Assembly (NCBI GenBank): GCA_024305745.1
Contig: JAHRBS010000010.1
Coordinates: 3,879,076-3,943,075, forward strand
DNA length: 64,000 bases
From: Polyporus tsugae
Lineage: Eukaryota > Basidiomycota > Agaricomycetes > Polyporales > Polyporaceae
Direction: 5' to 3'
The position numbers and the translations under genes were made by a program. The notes below the pieces were generated by a model, which was not told where the DNA came from, searched no databases, and saw nothing but the letters and a program-made list of their open reading frames with translations. This document shows, one piece after another, positions 46,490 through 57,630 of this stretch (position 1 is its first letter; every line of letters starts with the position of its first letter).

Positions 46490-47346
46490 CTACTTGCGGC
46501 CGAGCTGACTCGCCTTACCAGGCCGGCCGCTCCCCGCGACCCGCTTCAGAAAAATGTCCTTGGCCTCCATTGGCCGATCGCTGTCGCTATCGTCGCGCCT
46601 AGATGCGCGGCCGCCAGAAGCCCCACCACCACGACCGCCGGCGGGAGAAGAGCCAGAGGCACCCGCGCCGCTCCCAGAGGCACCCGCGCCGCTCCCAGAG
46701 GCACCCGCGCCCTCTCCTGCAACCCTCTTCGCCGGTGGGCTGCGACCTTCGGGCGCCGGGTCCACGTCGAAGTCGAAATGAAAGTTCTGGGGGAGGGTGA
46801 CTGCCTGGGCCAGTTGCTGTCTCTCGGCTTCCTCGCGTTTGCGCTTTAGGGCCTGCCTCTCCTTCTTCTCCTTCTTCTTCTGCCGCTTGGCCTTCTGCTC
46901 GTCGTCCACCTCTTCATCGCGATGCCCTGACACGTTGGCCGTGCGCTTCAAGGGGGGAGCGTTGGGGGTGGCGGGGGCGTCGGGACGGGTCTGACGCGAG
47001 GGCCCGGGCTCCGCGCGTGTGTCCTCGGTGCGCGCCGACGATGAGGCCGCTGGTGCCCTCGGTGTAGGCCTAACCTTGGGCTTGGACACCTTGGGCTGGG
47101 GGGCTGGCTCGGGCACGGGCTCGGGCACGGGGTGCTTCTTCTTGTCCTTCTTGCTGTTCTTCCCCGCCGGCGCAGACTGGGACTGGCGCGATTCGAGCAC
47201 CACTTCTGGCACGAGCTTCCTGCGGTCGCGCTTGGAGGGCTGGGTTGGGGCGGGCTCAGGCTGCTGGTCGTTGTCATCCTCGGGAGCGACCCTTGCGGTG
47301 GCGGCGACCTTGCTCTTGCCCTTGGCTCTCGGTTGCTCGGCCTCCT
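46490..47346 (-). pseudogene. 3' remnant of the SNF2 helicase gene
   Basis: Only the last ~285 codons of the low-complexity C-terminus are present. There is one fewer 21-bp unit and a 24-bp shorter Pro-Glu tract than in the complete gene. All motor exons are missing; the sequence stops at the satellite junction. There is no start or promoter. Confidence 0.95.
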
Positions 47347-49020
47347 ATCTCTATAATACTGTATCTAAGCCCCTTAAATACTTGCGCCGACTGGCGCAAG
47401 GGCTTTCACGCCTCGTTCTACTTAACAACTGCCTGGCGCAAGGCACTTTCTAGATAGCCCTAGACCCTGTCCACGTCCTCCAACAAGTTCCATGTCAATA
47501 CATGTGCTCGTCGCTGAGCAACGGCCCTTGCGCCAATATTTTCCACCCTTTTTCGGAGTTTTCATTGGCGCAAGGTCCGTTGTGCTGCAGGAAGGTGGGG
47601 CGAGGTGGGGCGAGGTGGTATGTAGGGTGCCCAAGGACTATGGCTACGCACTGTAGGTAGTTTGAAGGTCATCGCCTTCTTTGTTGTTGCATGCCGGATG
47701 TCAACATCTCAACTACCACGTAATATGCCTCAAATCCGTTGGCGCAAGGTCCGTTGTGCAAGATTGAGGTGGGGCGAGGTGGGGCGAGGTGGGTTTCTAG
47801 ATGCCCCAAGACCATACCTCCTCGCTCCAGGTGGTTTCAAGGTGCCAGCTATTGTTGTTCCCTCACAATCGACCTTGCGCCAACAAAGTACCCCAGATCT
47901 ACCCTCAGGAAGGGTGTTGCAAGTATAGTGGGGCAACTTTGTAGTTGGATGACCAAAAATAAGACCACATGTCTTATGCTTCCAGTGCTCATCTGAGCAC
48001 TCCACCATCAGCCTCATTTAGTGCACCTCCAGTGGTGCTTCTGTCCATCCACCTATAGTCTTCAAAAAGTTATTTCGACTTTTTGGGCGCTTTTTTGGGC
48101 TATTGGGAGCTTACATAATGTCCAAAAAAGCGCTGAAGTCCGATGCCATCGATTTTGGGCGCTTTTTTGGCCCTATCTCTATAATCCCGGCCCTAAGCCC
48201 CTTAGGGCCTTGCGCCAATTGGCGCAAGGGCTTTCACGCCTCGTTCTACTTAACAACTGCCTGGCGCAAGGCACTTTCTAGATAGCCCTGGACTATGTCT
48301 ACGTCCTCCAATAAGTTCCATGTCCATACATGTGCTCGTCGCTGAGCAACGGCCCTTGCGCCAATATTTTCCACCCTTTTTCGGAGTTTTCGTTGGCGCA
48401 AGGTCCGTTGTGCCACAACCAGGTGGGGCGAGGTGGGGCGAGGCGGTATGTAGGGTGCCCAAGGACTATGGCTACGCACTGTAGGTAGTTTGAAGGTCAT
48501 CGCCTTCTTCGTTGTTGCATGCCGGATGTCAAAATCTCAACTACCGCGTAATATGCCTCAAATCCGTTGGCGCAAGGTCCGTTGTGCAAGATTGAGGTGG
48601 GGCGAGGTGGGGCGAGGTGGGTTTCTAGATGCCCCAAGACCATACCTCCTCGCTCCAGGTGGTTTCAAGGTGCCAGCTATTGTTGTTCCCTCACAATCGA
48701 CCTTGCGCCAACAAAGTACCCTGTATCTGTGCTCGGGAAGGGCGTTGCAAGTATAGTGGGGCCACTTCATAGTTGGCTGAGCTAGAATAAGGTCACACAT
48801 CAGATGCTTCTAGAGCTCTTCTGAGAACTTCACCATCATCTTTGTTTAGTGCACCTCCAGTGGTGCTTCTGTCCATCCACCTATAGAGTCTTCAAAAAGT
48901 CATTTCGACTTTTTGGGCGCTTTTTTGGGCTATTGGGAGCTTACATAATGTTCAAAAAAGCGCTAAAGTCCGATGCCATCGATTTTGGGCGCTTTTTTGG
49001 CCCATTTAAGCGCTCAAAAA
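47347..49020. repeat. Subtelomeric satellite, block 2 (two ~828-bp higher-order units)
   Basis: CTATCTCTATAAT begins each higher-order unit (47,345 and 48,173). Within each, ~172-bp subunits carry GGTGGGGCGAGGTGGGGCGA, a GTAGGTAGTTTGAAGG segment and TTGTTGTTGCATGCCGG, homologous in order to block 1. Paired TTGCGCCA/TGGCGCAA words recur, including a perfect 20-bp palindrome at 48,209-48,228 (CTTGCGCCAATTGGCGCAAG). The inverted CCCTAA/TTAGGG motif is at 48,189-48,209 in unit 2 and mutated in unit 1. Confidence 0.9.
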
Positions 49021-49021
49021 G

Positions 49022-50070
49022 TCTTTTTTTTTTTTTTTTTTTTTAAAATCTCGGGATGTCTGACTACAATACATGGTGTGCTCGTGTAACAAGTAGCGGC
49101 AAGTTTCCCGGTATCCTACGTTCGGTTTGACGCAATGCGCTGGTCGCGCAGGTAGGACCACGGCCGGAGGCCAGGAGTGGTAGGGGGGCCGTGCGGCTGA
49201 CCACAGTTAAGCCGCGCGGCCCGACGAGTGAGAGCCAGACTGGTCCGTCTGGGAACGGCGAGATGGGTTGGCTAGGACGTCGAAGCGTCCGAGCGCCTCT
49301 AGTGCGCTGGTATACTTGCGTGTGTTTCTGGCAACGAAAGGTTGCAAGATCCGCAGGTTCAGTGCGTGTGTGGCCCATGGCTTGTAAGCCGCGAGGTCGT
49401 CATAGAAGGTCCTGATGAAGTCGTCAGCGGCGACGTTATCAGGGTCGCGTGTGAACGGAAATCCGCTAGGCAGGCCTAGCAGGAACGCAGTTGGGTCCTC
49501 TTGAAAGAGGATCCAAGCCGCGGTCCCCGCGTGGTAGTGCAGGTAGTATGCCTTGTCTTCCAGGTTCGGGCTCCCCGGTACTTCCTCGAAAGTGAAGGCG
49601 GTGGGGTTGTCCAGAAGAAATTGTAGAATGAGCGGAAAGGGGTCGAGCTCATTCAGGTATTCGGGCACAGTGGGAACGCCATTGAAGACGTCGACTGGTC
49701 GGCGGTAGTAGAACGGACATTCAACAAGGATGTGCTCGAGGTCCTGTATCGCGTGTGTGCCGGGGTCGGCCGCTGGGTTGTAGCCGCAGGGGCAGAACGT
49801 GGGTTCTTGGTGTTTCTCGCGCATTTGCATGCGGTATTTGCCTGTGGGTGCGTGGCCGGTGATGGCGCGGAAGAATCGCGACAACCGGTTTATGCCCATT
49901 CGCTTCCATCGGCGGATGGGGGATTGCTTGGACACGTGTGTTAGTTTCTGTATTACAGGGGGGGTAAAGGAACCGTGGTGAGGGTTAGGGCGACAAAATG
50001 ACACAATATTGACGCCAAAGTGCGCGGACCAACTAGTAGTTGGTCCGCGCAGATCAAGAGCACGGACCAA
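49022..50070 (-). mobile_element. 5'-truncated LINE (non-LTR retrotransposon) remnant
   Basis: An open frame on the minus strand (50,070-49,207) encodes a typical C-terminal region of fungal Tad-like LINE polyproteins: RLSRFFRAITGHAPTGKYRM, then a Cys/His knuckle (CPCGYNPAADPGTHAIQDLE followed by HILVECPFY). No reverse transcriptase, endonuclease or RNase H core is present. On the plus strand a T run at 49,022-49,044 is the poly(A) tail of this minus-strand element, about 160 nt past the stop. The 5' break is near 49,980-50,020. The element is dead but the tail frame is uninterrupted. Confidence 0.85.
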
Positions 50071-50091
50071 GGTGACATTGGTCCGCGCGGA
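50019..50091. repeat. Palindromic pair at the left edge of the second zone
   Basis: Positions 50,021-50,051 form a 31-bp perfect palindrome around AACTAGTAGTT, made of two half-boxes (GCGCGGA and TCCGCGC) 25 bp apart. A further TCCGCGCGGA is at 50,082-50,091. Confidence 0.85.
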
Positions 50092-50702
50092 CTAGGGTGA
50101 TGTGCATATGCGCTCTCCACTAAAATGCAGAGGAGACGGTAACACTACGCTCTCCGCAGAACTTGAGTGACATATAGGATGCAGCAATATGTGTGTTGCA
50201 TCCCTGGAGATGATGCATATGCAAATTGAAGGATGTGCAGTGTGCAGTAGTAATACGAGACTGTGCGTTGGGGCGCTGGCCACACAGTGTGTTCTGAAAA
50301 CCATCAACACTGGCAGGACAGAACCAAGGATAAAGGAGCCTTCATGTTGATGCAAAGCATGAGACAATTGCTGAGTGCTGCAGCGAAGGGTAGTGTGGGC
50401 GAAAAAGAATTTTTGAAGATACATGAATTACAATAAGCAGAGGTTCAATCTGCAGCAATGTGCCAGGAGTTAACTGAGTCTTTGGACCAGAAGCATTTGG
50501 CCACTGAGCTATGGCAGCCGAGACAGTAAACAGTACAAATACTTGCCTAAGAGTGTAGGGCTTGGATGGTAGGCAGGAGAACGTAAGGAGCGTGTACAGG
50601 GAGTTCGCTTATGTGGCTGGAAGGATCTTCCGCCTGCACGACAGCTTCGGAGCTTCGGGTTAGTTTAGCGAATGCGCTGGTGCCGTAATGTAGGCACCGT
50701 TC
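50092..50702. other. Gene-free stretch
   Basis: No coding supported. A tRNA-like A-box on the minus strand near 50,515 is not part of a foldable tRNA. Confidence 0.5.
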
Positions 50703-50765
50703 TCACACAGAGTGAAGGGATATTTAGACAGAATTGAGGGTTGATGATACCTAAGGTTGATCACG
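50703..50765 (+). promoter_or_regulatory. Conserved upstream box of gene Y in the second zone
   Basis: CTCACAC, GGGATATTTA (50,717-50,726) and TCACG before the ATG, as upstream of the Y gene at 29,899, while surrounding bases differ. Confidence 0.5.
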
Positions 50766-51452
50766 ATGCACCCCGACTCTGCCGCCTCACGCGCCAGCAC
50801 TGACAGCGACGAGACAGTGCGTCCCTCTGTGCGCCAGACTGCTCTGTGCAGCCCTCCAGATGCTGAGAGGGCTGGTGCGGGTTTGGCAAAGCGGTCAGAG
50901 AGTGGATGCGGAGGAAACGACGATGGGAGCTGTGGGCGTGCATCTGAGGATTCTGTTGAGGATCCTTCGCTCCCGCGCATTCTGCTGACGAATGAGCTGA
51001 GCGTCCAGTTCCTGATGCCGCAGAGGCACATTGACTGGGAGATCGAGCATGGGGGGCATTTTGCGGAGCATCGTCTTCCGGGGCGAGCATGCACGCTTGA
51101 CAAGGTGAGAGCTGGAAGTTTTCTCAGCGTTGTGCTCTTCTGATTGTTATGCTGTGGATGTGGGTAGCTCCCACCGCGGCGACCAGCTCCTCGAGGTCCG
51201 CTACCGCCGCTGCCACCTATCTGGCAGTCAACGCCACCGTGGCGCATTTGCGAGGCACCATACGGCACTCGGCGCAGGACACCGTCGCTCGTTGCAGCCT
51301 CTCCTCTGCTTGCCGCCCCTCCTCAGTTCCTCGCTGCCGACATGCACGCCCCTCCAGTCACAGCCACGCGTGCTCCTTCCCTGCATCCTGCGATGGTGTA
51401 CCCTCCTGTGCACCTGACTATGTCTACGATGAATGTGACGGCCCCCTCGTGA
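50766..51452 (+). CDS. Unknown protein, family Y, diverged member
   Basis: Exons 50766-51104 and 51168-51452 give 207 residues. Shared with the Y gene of the first zone: SRASTDSDETVRPSVR, the core ILLTNELSVQFLMPQRHIDW then LPGRACTLDK, the intron at the same codon, and a Pro-rich second exon (LPPRRPAPRGPLPPLPPI). The C-terminus is longer and ends in VHLTMSTMNVTAPS. The DNA is much diverged from the first-zone copies while the core residues are kept, which argues for selection on the protein. Function unknown; array A begins ~330 bp downstream. Confidence 0.65.
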
Positions 51453-51777
51453 GCACAATTTCTGTATTGTCCACGGTGAAAGCTTACCTGTGTGCAGCGA
51501 AGTATGTTTGGATAAACGTGATGGCGAGTGTCCGGAGGACCAGACATCGTGGTACGACCAGTGCTGTTCGCAGTAACGGATATGGTGACCAAAGTTTGGA
51601 CGAGCCCCTGAATGAAATGTATATATATATATATATTAGTTTGACGGGAAGTGAACTGATAACATGGTAATAGGAGAGCTCGTGTATAAGTGCACAGCGA
51701 CGCTGGATGATAACATGGGGGGAAAACCTTGACATGATGAGTACCGCACTGAATAAAACTGAGGGGATAGGGATAAG

Positions 51778-51987
51778 TGCGCGCGGATGACCCTCCCTGT
51801 GATCCGCGCGGAACAGGATGGATGTGATCCGCGCGGAACAGGATGGACGTGATCCGCGCGGAACAGGATGGATGTGTTCCGCGCGGACATTGGTTGTTCC
51901 CATCTGCGCGGATGACGACCATCCTGTTCCGCGCGGAGACGGACGTCCATTGTCCGCGCGGAGCATAGGGAGGGTTATCTGCGCACA
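51778..51987. repeat. TCCGCGCGGA array A, nine units, 25-bp period
   Basis: Boxes start at 51,778, 51,803, 51,828, 51,853, 51,878, 51,903, 51,928, 51,953 and 51,978. The 15-bp spacers are AACAGGATGGATGTG-like on the left and its reverse complement on the right, so the array folds on a centre near 51,890. The outermost boxes are degenerate. It is intergenic, between Y and the ParB-like gene. Confidence 0.95.
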
Positions 51988-52494
51988 GAGGACGATGGAT
52001 GTATGACACGTCACCTACATATTTGCCACGACGATACATCGAGTATGTACACACGCATGTACAGTATGTGCAATATTGGTGTAATATGAGGTACGAAATA
52101 CCATATGTAATAACACGCAAAGTTGGTCAGTACAGCAGCGACGATGACACGGTGAAACATACCGCGGGGGTGTGTGGCTGTACAAGAAGACGTGTGTATA
52201 CGGATAAACGCGTGATGTGCTCGATATAGGCAAGAAGCCATCGGAATCTGATGTGCGGGCGGATGTGGGCAGGTCCGCCCGAGAGAGAGGAAGAGCATGA
52301 GGCAGATAAGAGGAGGAAGGAGATATGTACCTCAGTGCGACGGGTTTCGTCTTGCCATCCTCCTTCATCCAGCGATCGGTGCAGCGATCTAGCGCATCAA
52401 CAAATCGATTGAACGTAGGAGCGACGAACGACATAGTTGTAAGTAGATTGCGTGTGGATGCGAAATCGATGACTGAATCGGAACTGGTAGAACG
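51988..52494. other. Upstream region of the ParB-like gene
   Basis: About 500 bp without a supported gene. No convincing TATA box was seen. Confidence 0.45.
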
Positions 52495-55400
52495 ATGCCG
52501 CCTAAAGCGAAGAAAGGGACAGGTGGAGGAAAGGTACGTCGAGGCTCGGAGTTCCAGGATGCCTTCTGAGCAGGAAACTATAACGACGGCGGATATAGGT
52601 GGGCAGGGTGCGAGTGCCGAAAGTTGACGTTGCGGAGGCCAGTCTACCGCCGGAGGAGGTGGAGGTGCAGAAGCGTCGGCAGGAGGAGGACAAAGCGTTT
52701 GCGGGCCGCGCCGTGCTCGACATCGTGACTCCGCCGCCGGGCGTCAAGTATCGCTGGAAGAGGTTCAACGCGCGGGGGTTGCAGGCGCCGTCTGTGAACC
52801 AGTTGGTGAAGTCGTTTCAGACGGAGGGGAAGCACACGCAGCAAAGCCCGATCTTCGTCATGCTCGATGTGAACGACCTCGTCGAAGGTACGTATCTGAA
52901 GAAAGACGAGGACAGCAGTCAATGGGAAAGCATGGAGCCGGTGAAGTTCAAGCCGCGCAAGGACGGTAAGGAGATCACGATCGACTTCCTCTCGGGACAG
53001 CACCGGCGGGAGGCTGTTGTGGGGTGGAAAGGAAAGATGGAGAAAACGCGCAAGAAGTATCAAGCCAGTGCGGACACGGCCGAAGGCAAGCTCGGAGGAG
53101 AAGGTTCCCCACAGCAGCAGACAGCGCTCGCGAACCTCCGCGACGTTGTGTCGATGCTTGGTGGCCGGATCAAGAATGCGGGGCGGTGGTGCGTGTTTCT
53201 GTACGACGGAGGTAATGACTAGTGTGCGCAGACATGCAATATGACGCAACACTGACAACACGCTCCAATAGAGAAAGGGGACGACACGCTCTGGCGGTAC
53301 TTATCGCAGAACGAATATTTGCCGGTACTGCGTGCAACGATGGAGGAGCGGGTGTGGGGCTATGTCGTGTCGCTGCAAGGGGTAGAGGCGGTATGGAAGG
53401 ACGAGCACAAGGACGAGACGCCGCCCAAGGCGGGCTCTGACACCTGGACGAACGCGATGGTGCGGAAGATCATGACGCACCAGCAGCAGCAAGCGTTCTC
53501 AGCGTCGTATCTGCTAACGACGAGCCACGGCTGGACGATGGTGACAGAGCTCGGGAGGTTTGCGGCGTTGAAGAGTGGACAGCACGTCACGATCAAGCTG
53601 CTCGATTCGGTGCTCAAGCCAGGGTCGCGAACGAACAACCAACCCTGCGCGTTTGGCGAGGTGCGTGAGCAAAAGAGATACGGGGCAGTAGACGTGAAGA
53701 ATGCTAATTGACGAGGCCATGTAGTTCTGGGCTACGCTGGTGCGTGACGCCGTGAGGCGGATGCGCTTCGTCGCAAGCCCTGAGCCGTTTCCCAACCTCG
53801 ATGGTGTCTCGCCGAACGCGTCGGAGGAGACGAAGTTGCTGGTGAACGTGCGCCGGCTATTTGAGGGCGACAAGACTCTCCTCGCACCGGACAGCATGAT
53901 CCACAAGCGTCACGGCAAGAACGCGACGTACGAGACGGTCAGCGAGGCAGAGCGGGACAAACTCAACGACGACTACCACCGTAATCTGATGACGGCGTAC
54001 TACAAGATCGAAGCGACCATCCTGAGGCCCGAGCCCCGCGACGTCGTGTGGAACGAAGACGTTTTCCTCAAGATCGACGAGTTATACCGGATCCACATGC
54101 AGAGGAACGACGTGATCGACTACATAGGCCACCCGGACCACGAGCCTTACCAGAAGGCGATGTCAGCCTACCGGAAGTCGGTTGCCGCCACTCTGCGCCA
54201 GCACTGGAAGGAGGTGTACAAAGTGTATTCGGAGAATGAGGATGGAGAGGAAGACGCAGAAGTCGAGGAGAGCTCCGACGACAAGTTGGATCTGGCGGCG
54301 TTATACGCTGTGGAGGAGCGTCTCGCATGGACGGAACTCATGATCCAGGGCAAAGAAGCTTACGATATTCCTTGGCCCACGCACTCGTTTCTGAACGACC
54401 TTCGTCGCGTATTGGAACGGTACGGTCCGGCGATGCAAATGGTGAGTCTCTCGCTGTTTTCATTTTCCAAACACGACGTCGTACTGTATTGAATGTGACG
54501 AATAATGCTGAGAGTTCACGAGTCGTCCGCGCGGACTAGTGTCTGTCTAGTCCGCGCGGACTAGTGTCTGTCTAGTCCGCGCGGACGAGCGTCTGTCTAG
54601 TCCGCGCGGACGAGCGTCTGTCTAGTCCGCGCGGACGAGCGTCTGTCTAGTCCGCGCGGACGAGCGTATATCCAGTCCGCGCGGACGAGCGTATATCCAG
54701 TCCGCGCGGACGAGCATCTGTCTAGTCCGCGCGGACGAGCGTATATCCAGTCCGCGCGGACTAGCGTCTGTCTAGTCCGCGCGGACCAGTGTCTGTCTAG
54801 TCTGCGCGGACGAGCGTATATCCAGTCCGCGCGGACCAGTGTCTGTCTAGTCTGCGCGGACCAGTGTCTGTCTAGTCTGCGCGGATTAGAAATCTGCTTA
54901 CACCTGTTCCACAGACTGTCCGTCTCCTCGACCCACTCGTTGACAGCAACATCCGTCGTCCAGACGCGAAAGGATACTGGGATTACGGTTCATACGCCGT
55001 GCATTTCATGTCTAATACGAAGATGTTCATCCCGCAACCCAGCATATCCAAACAGGTACAAACCAGGCTTTAGTTTCCAGGAGCACGCTGACCATTCATC
55101 CAGTTCTATCGATGGCTGTTCGATCGTATCCCCATCCTGGCTGACGTCGCCGTGCTTCTCGCTGAATTCATCACACCACCAATGGAGCGCTTCTACCGCA
55201 CCAGCCATCAGCAGTGGGTATCTTCGATTGCAGAGGCACGCAAAAAGGATCCGACCCCCCAGGTCCTCCTCATCCCCGACATTATCGATTCTCAACAGCT
55301 CACCTTCGACCTCACCTCCGATACGAGGAAGGATCTCTTCGCCATGGCCGAGTACATCAGATCCTGCGTGGGCTCGGACGGCAAGAAACAGGGTGCGCCG

Positions 55401-57630
55401 ATCCCACGTGAGGACGTGTCGGATCATCACCCAGTCGGGAAGATTTTCTCTTCGATTCCTATCTCTGCTTGCAATCGTTACCCCGCTCTGTGGTTCATGT
55501 TCCATCACGCCCACGACTGGATAGGCTCCAAGGCTCGTAGCAACCCCAACGAGGCAGTCGCCTACGCGTATCTCTGCTGGTTTGGCTACAACATCTTCCT
55601 CGACACTACTGCTCGTATCATTGAGTATCCCACTGGCAACACTCTTCGTGCCGACATCATCAAGTTCGCAACCCCAATCTGTCAACCTGCTCTTGCCATC
55701 GAAGCAATCGCTCCAGGATCGACTAAGGGACGGGTCACGAACGCGACATCCTGGGTGAACTGGGACTACACCATCCATGCAAAGACGTTGGCTGCTGCAG
55801 CGAAGCGCAATGAAGAGGCGGGCCGCATCACGTTTGAGGACGCGGTCATTGAGCTTGACAGCGTCTTCCGCCGTCAGGAGTACACGCGCCAGTTGCAGCG
55901 CATCGTGTCTGTCGTGAGCGGGTTGTCGTGCGCCCAGAACGGCGTGGCCGCGGCCCCAGGCCAAGGCTTGCCCTCTCCGGTCGCCAAAGCGGTGGATCGA
56001 CTGCTTGCGGTTCGTTTCTATTCCATTGTTTTTACCGTCTCCTGTTCATTTAATCATCCGATGTTCACCTGCAGACCCTTGTGCAAAACGGACAGATGCT
56101 CGAGGAAGAGTACGCAACGCCCCCAGGTACTATGGTAGTCCTGCCGGAAACGGCGAAGTGGCGTCCCATCTACGTACCGAGGGCACCTCTCGCAGCGCAT
56201 GACCATGCATATCGCGACCTCAACGACTTCCGCGAGCGCAACCCGAAGAAGTACCTCATTTTCCGCAAATTGCGAGAGGCTGCGGGCTTAACGCCAGCCG
56301 ACCGCACAATTAAGCCACAGCAATTCGATTGGAAGAACGCGCTCCGCAACGCAAGGGCCGAGTCTGGCGACGACGGAGGAGAGGACGACGAATATGTTCC
56401 TGCTGGCTCGAAAGGCAAGCAGCGCAAGACCGGCAAAGGTGAAGGAGATGACGGTGAAGAGTTGGTGCTCAGCGCGTCAGAGTGCGAGGAGAGCGAAAGT
56501 GAAAGTGGCGACAACGAAGATGAGGGTGAGTTTCCTCCGCTTCTGCCAGCATGTGCCCCGCTAACCAGCGTGACAGACGAGGGCAGTGGCGGAGACGACA
56601 CTGGTGCCGATGACCACGCTGCGCCTTCTGCGCCCGAGGACGGTGCCGAAGATGAGGACGACGCTGCGCCTCCTCCGCCCGAGGACGATGCCGATGACGA
56701 GGGCGACGCAGCGCCTCCTCCGCCAGCAGGCGCTCCACAGGCTCCTGGGTCCGTCGTTGCGCAGGGTGATGAAGACACCATCGCTCCTCCCCCTCACAGG
56801 TCTTCGCCGGCTGCTGCTTCAAAGCCAGTCGCTCCAGTGCCTTTGTCGGCGAGCAGCCAGTTGTTGCTGGACACTCCCCCTCCTCCTCCGCCAGTCGACG
56901 GAACAGCGCTTTTGCCAGCGCTGGACGCCACGCCCCTGCAATTACAGGGAGGGCACGGTGAGGACTTGGTCCAGATGGCGGAGCCAGACCCTGCTGCTGT
57001 CATCACAAGCCCGCCCCGGCCATTGTCACCATCAGCGGGAGTTGCCGATGTTGAGATGGAGGATCTCTTCAACCGCGATGCGACTATACCAGCGCCAACC
57101 GGACTTCATCCGGTGGACGCAAGCAACACAACTCTAGAGAACGACTCACCTCTCTCCACCCTATCTCCGTTACCATCGCCACACAATCGCATGCAGGAAG
57201 TAGACGAGGGCCAGCAAGACGCAGGTGGTGGCGAGGATACCTCCAATATGCCCGCCTCTGAACCGGGCGGCGTCGCCTCACGCCGTGGCCGAGGCGTGGC
57301 TCGGCTGCCGCCTGCCTCTGCTGCGCCTGCAGCCTCGACGCGGGCCCAGACGCGACGCGTTCAAGCGGCACTTGGAGTTTCCGAAAAGGCGGGACCAGCT
57401 GGTAAGTGGGCCACTGTGGATCCCTTTGATAGCTTGACAATGGCCCCACAGAATCAACAAACCCCAGGCGCAAGCGTGCGCGTGCGGCCTCTGGAAATTC
57501 GAGCGGACCGTCCAGCGGTCCACCAGTCTCCCCCGCTGGCAAGGCTCCAAAGCCGAAACGATCGCGCACAGTCCAGGCCATCGACGAGGCTGATGAGTTG
57601 GATGACGATGGCGTACCTATGCCAATGTAA
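52495..57630 (+). CDS. Large protein with ParB/sulfiredoxin-like region
   Basis: Nine exons join in phase to 1,419 residues: 52495-52533, 52599-53211, 53272-53660, 53725-54441, 54915-55055, 55104-56009, 56075-56525, 56577-57401, 57452-57630. After a basic start (MPPKAKKGTGGGK), residues ~60-155 resemble a ParB-N/sulfiredoxin fold: RWKRFNARGLQAPSVNQLVK, QQSPIFVMLDVNDL, then TIDFLSGQHRREAVVGW with the G-x-H-R-x-x-A signature. In bacteria this fold is a CTP-using clamp on palindromic parS DNA; related folds are nucleases or sulfiredoxins. The middle (~160-950) is folded but unknown to me; the last ~400 residues are acidic and Pro-rich and end with basic KPKRSRT. Intron 4 (473 nt) contains array B. 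A GTAAGT overlaps the stop and could splice to 57,698, adding only His before a stop. The ParB assignment is by eye and moderate. Confidence 0.8.
54526..54885. repeat. TCCGCGCGGA array B, fifteen units, 25-bp period, in an intron
   Basis: Boxes start every 25 bp from 54,526 to 54,876 without a single slip. Twelve are TCCGCGCGGA and three are TCTGCGCGGA. Spacers are CGAGCGTCTGTCTAG, CGAGCGTATATCCAG, CTAGTGTCTGTCTAG or CCAGTGTCTGTCTAG, all of 15 bp. The array fills intron 4 (54,442-54,914) of the ParB-like gene. Confidence 0.97.

Larger units (their letters stand above)
39010..47346 (+). repeat. Long direct segmental duplication, copy 2
   Basis: About 8.34 kb matching 24,871-32,816. The length difference of 391 bp equals two extra 218-bp units minus 45 bp lost in low-complexity helicase sequence. 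The right end cuts the helicase exon and joins directly to CTATCTCTATAATACTG, the same word that opens the satellite at 38,048. Confidence 0.95.

Noticed and set aside
50430..50525. tRNA gene on the minus strand (TAGCTCAGTGG A-box, 7-nt T-loop-like hairpin)
   Set aside because: The loop reads TTGAACC instead of TTCGA-type, and the 3' strand needed to pair with GCTGCCA is missing, so no acceptor stem forms.
54526..54885. CRISPR array (short palindromic repeat, regular spacers)
   Set aside because: Spacers are near-identical within each array and only 15 bp, boxes are 10 bp, the host is a eukaryote, the array lies in an intron and no cas gene is present.
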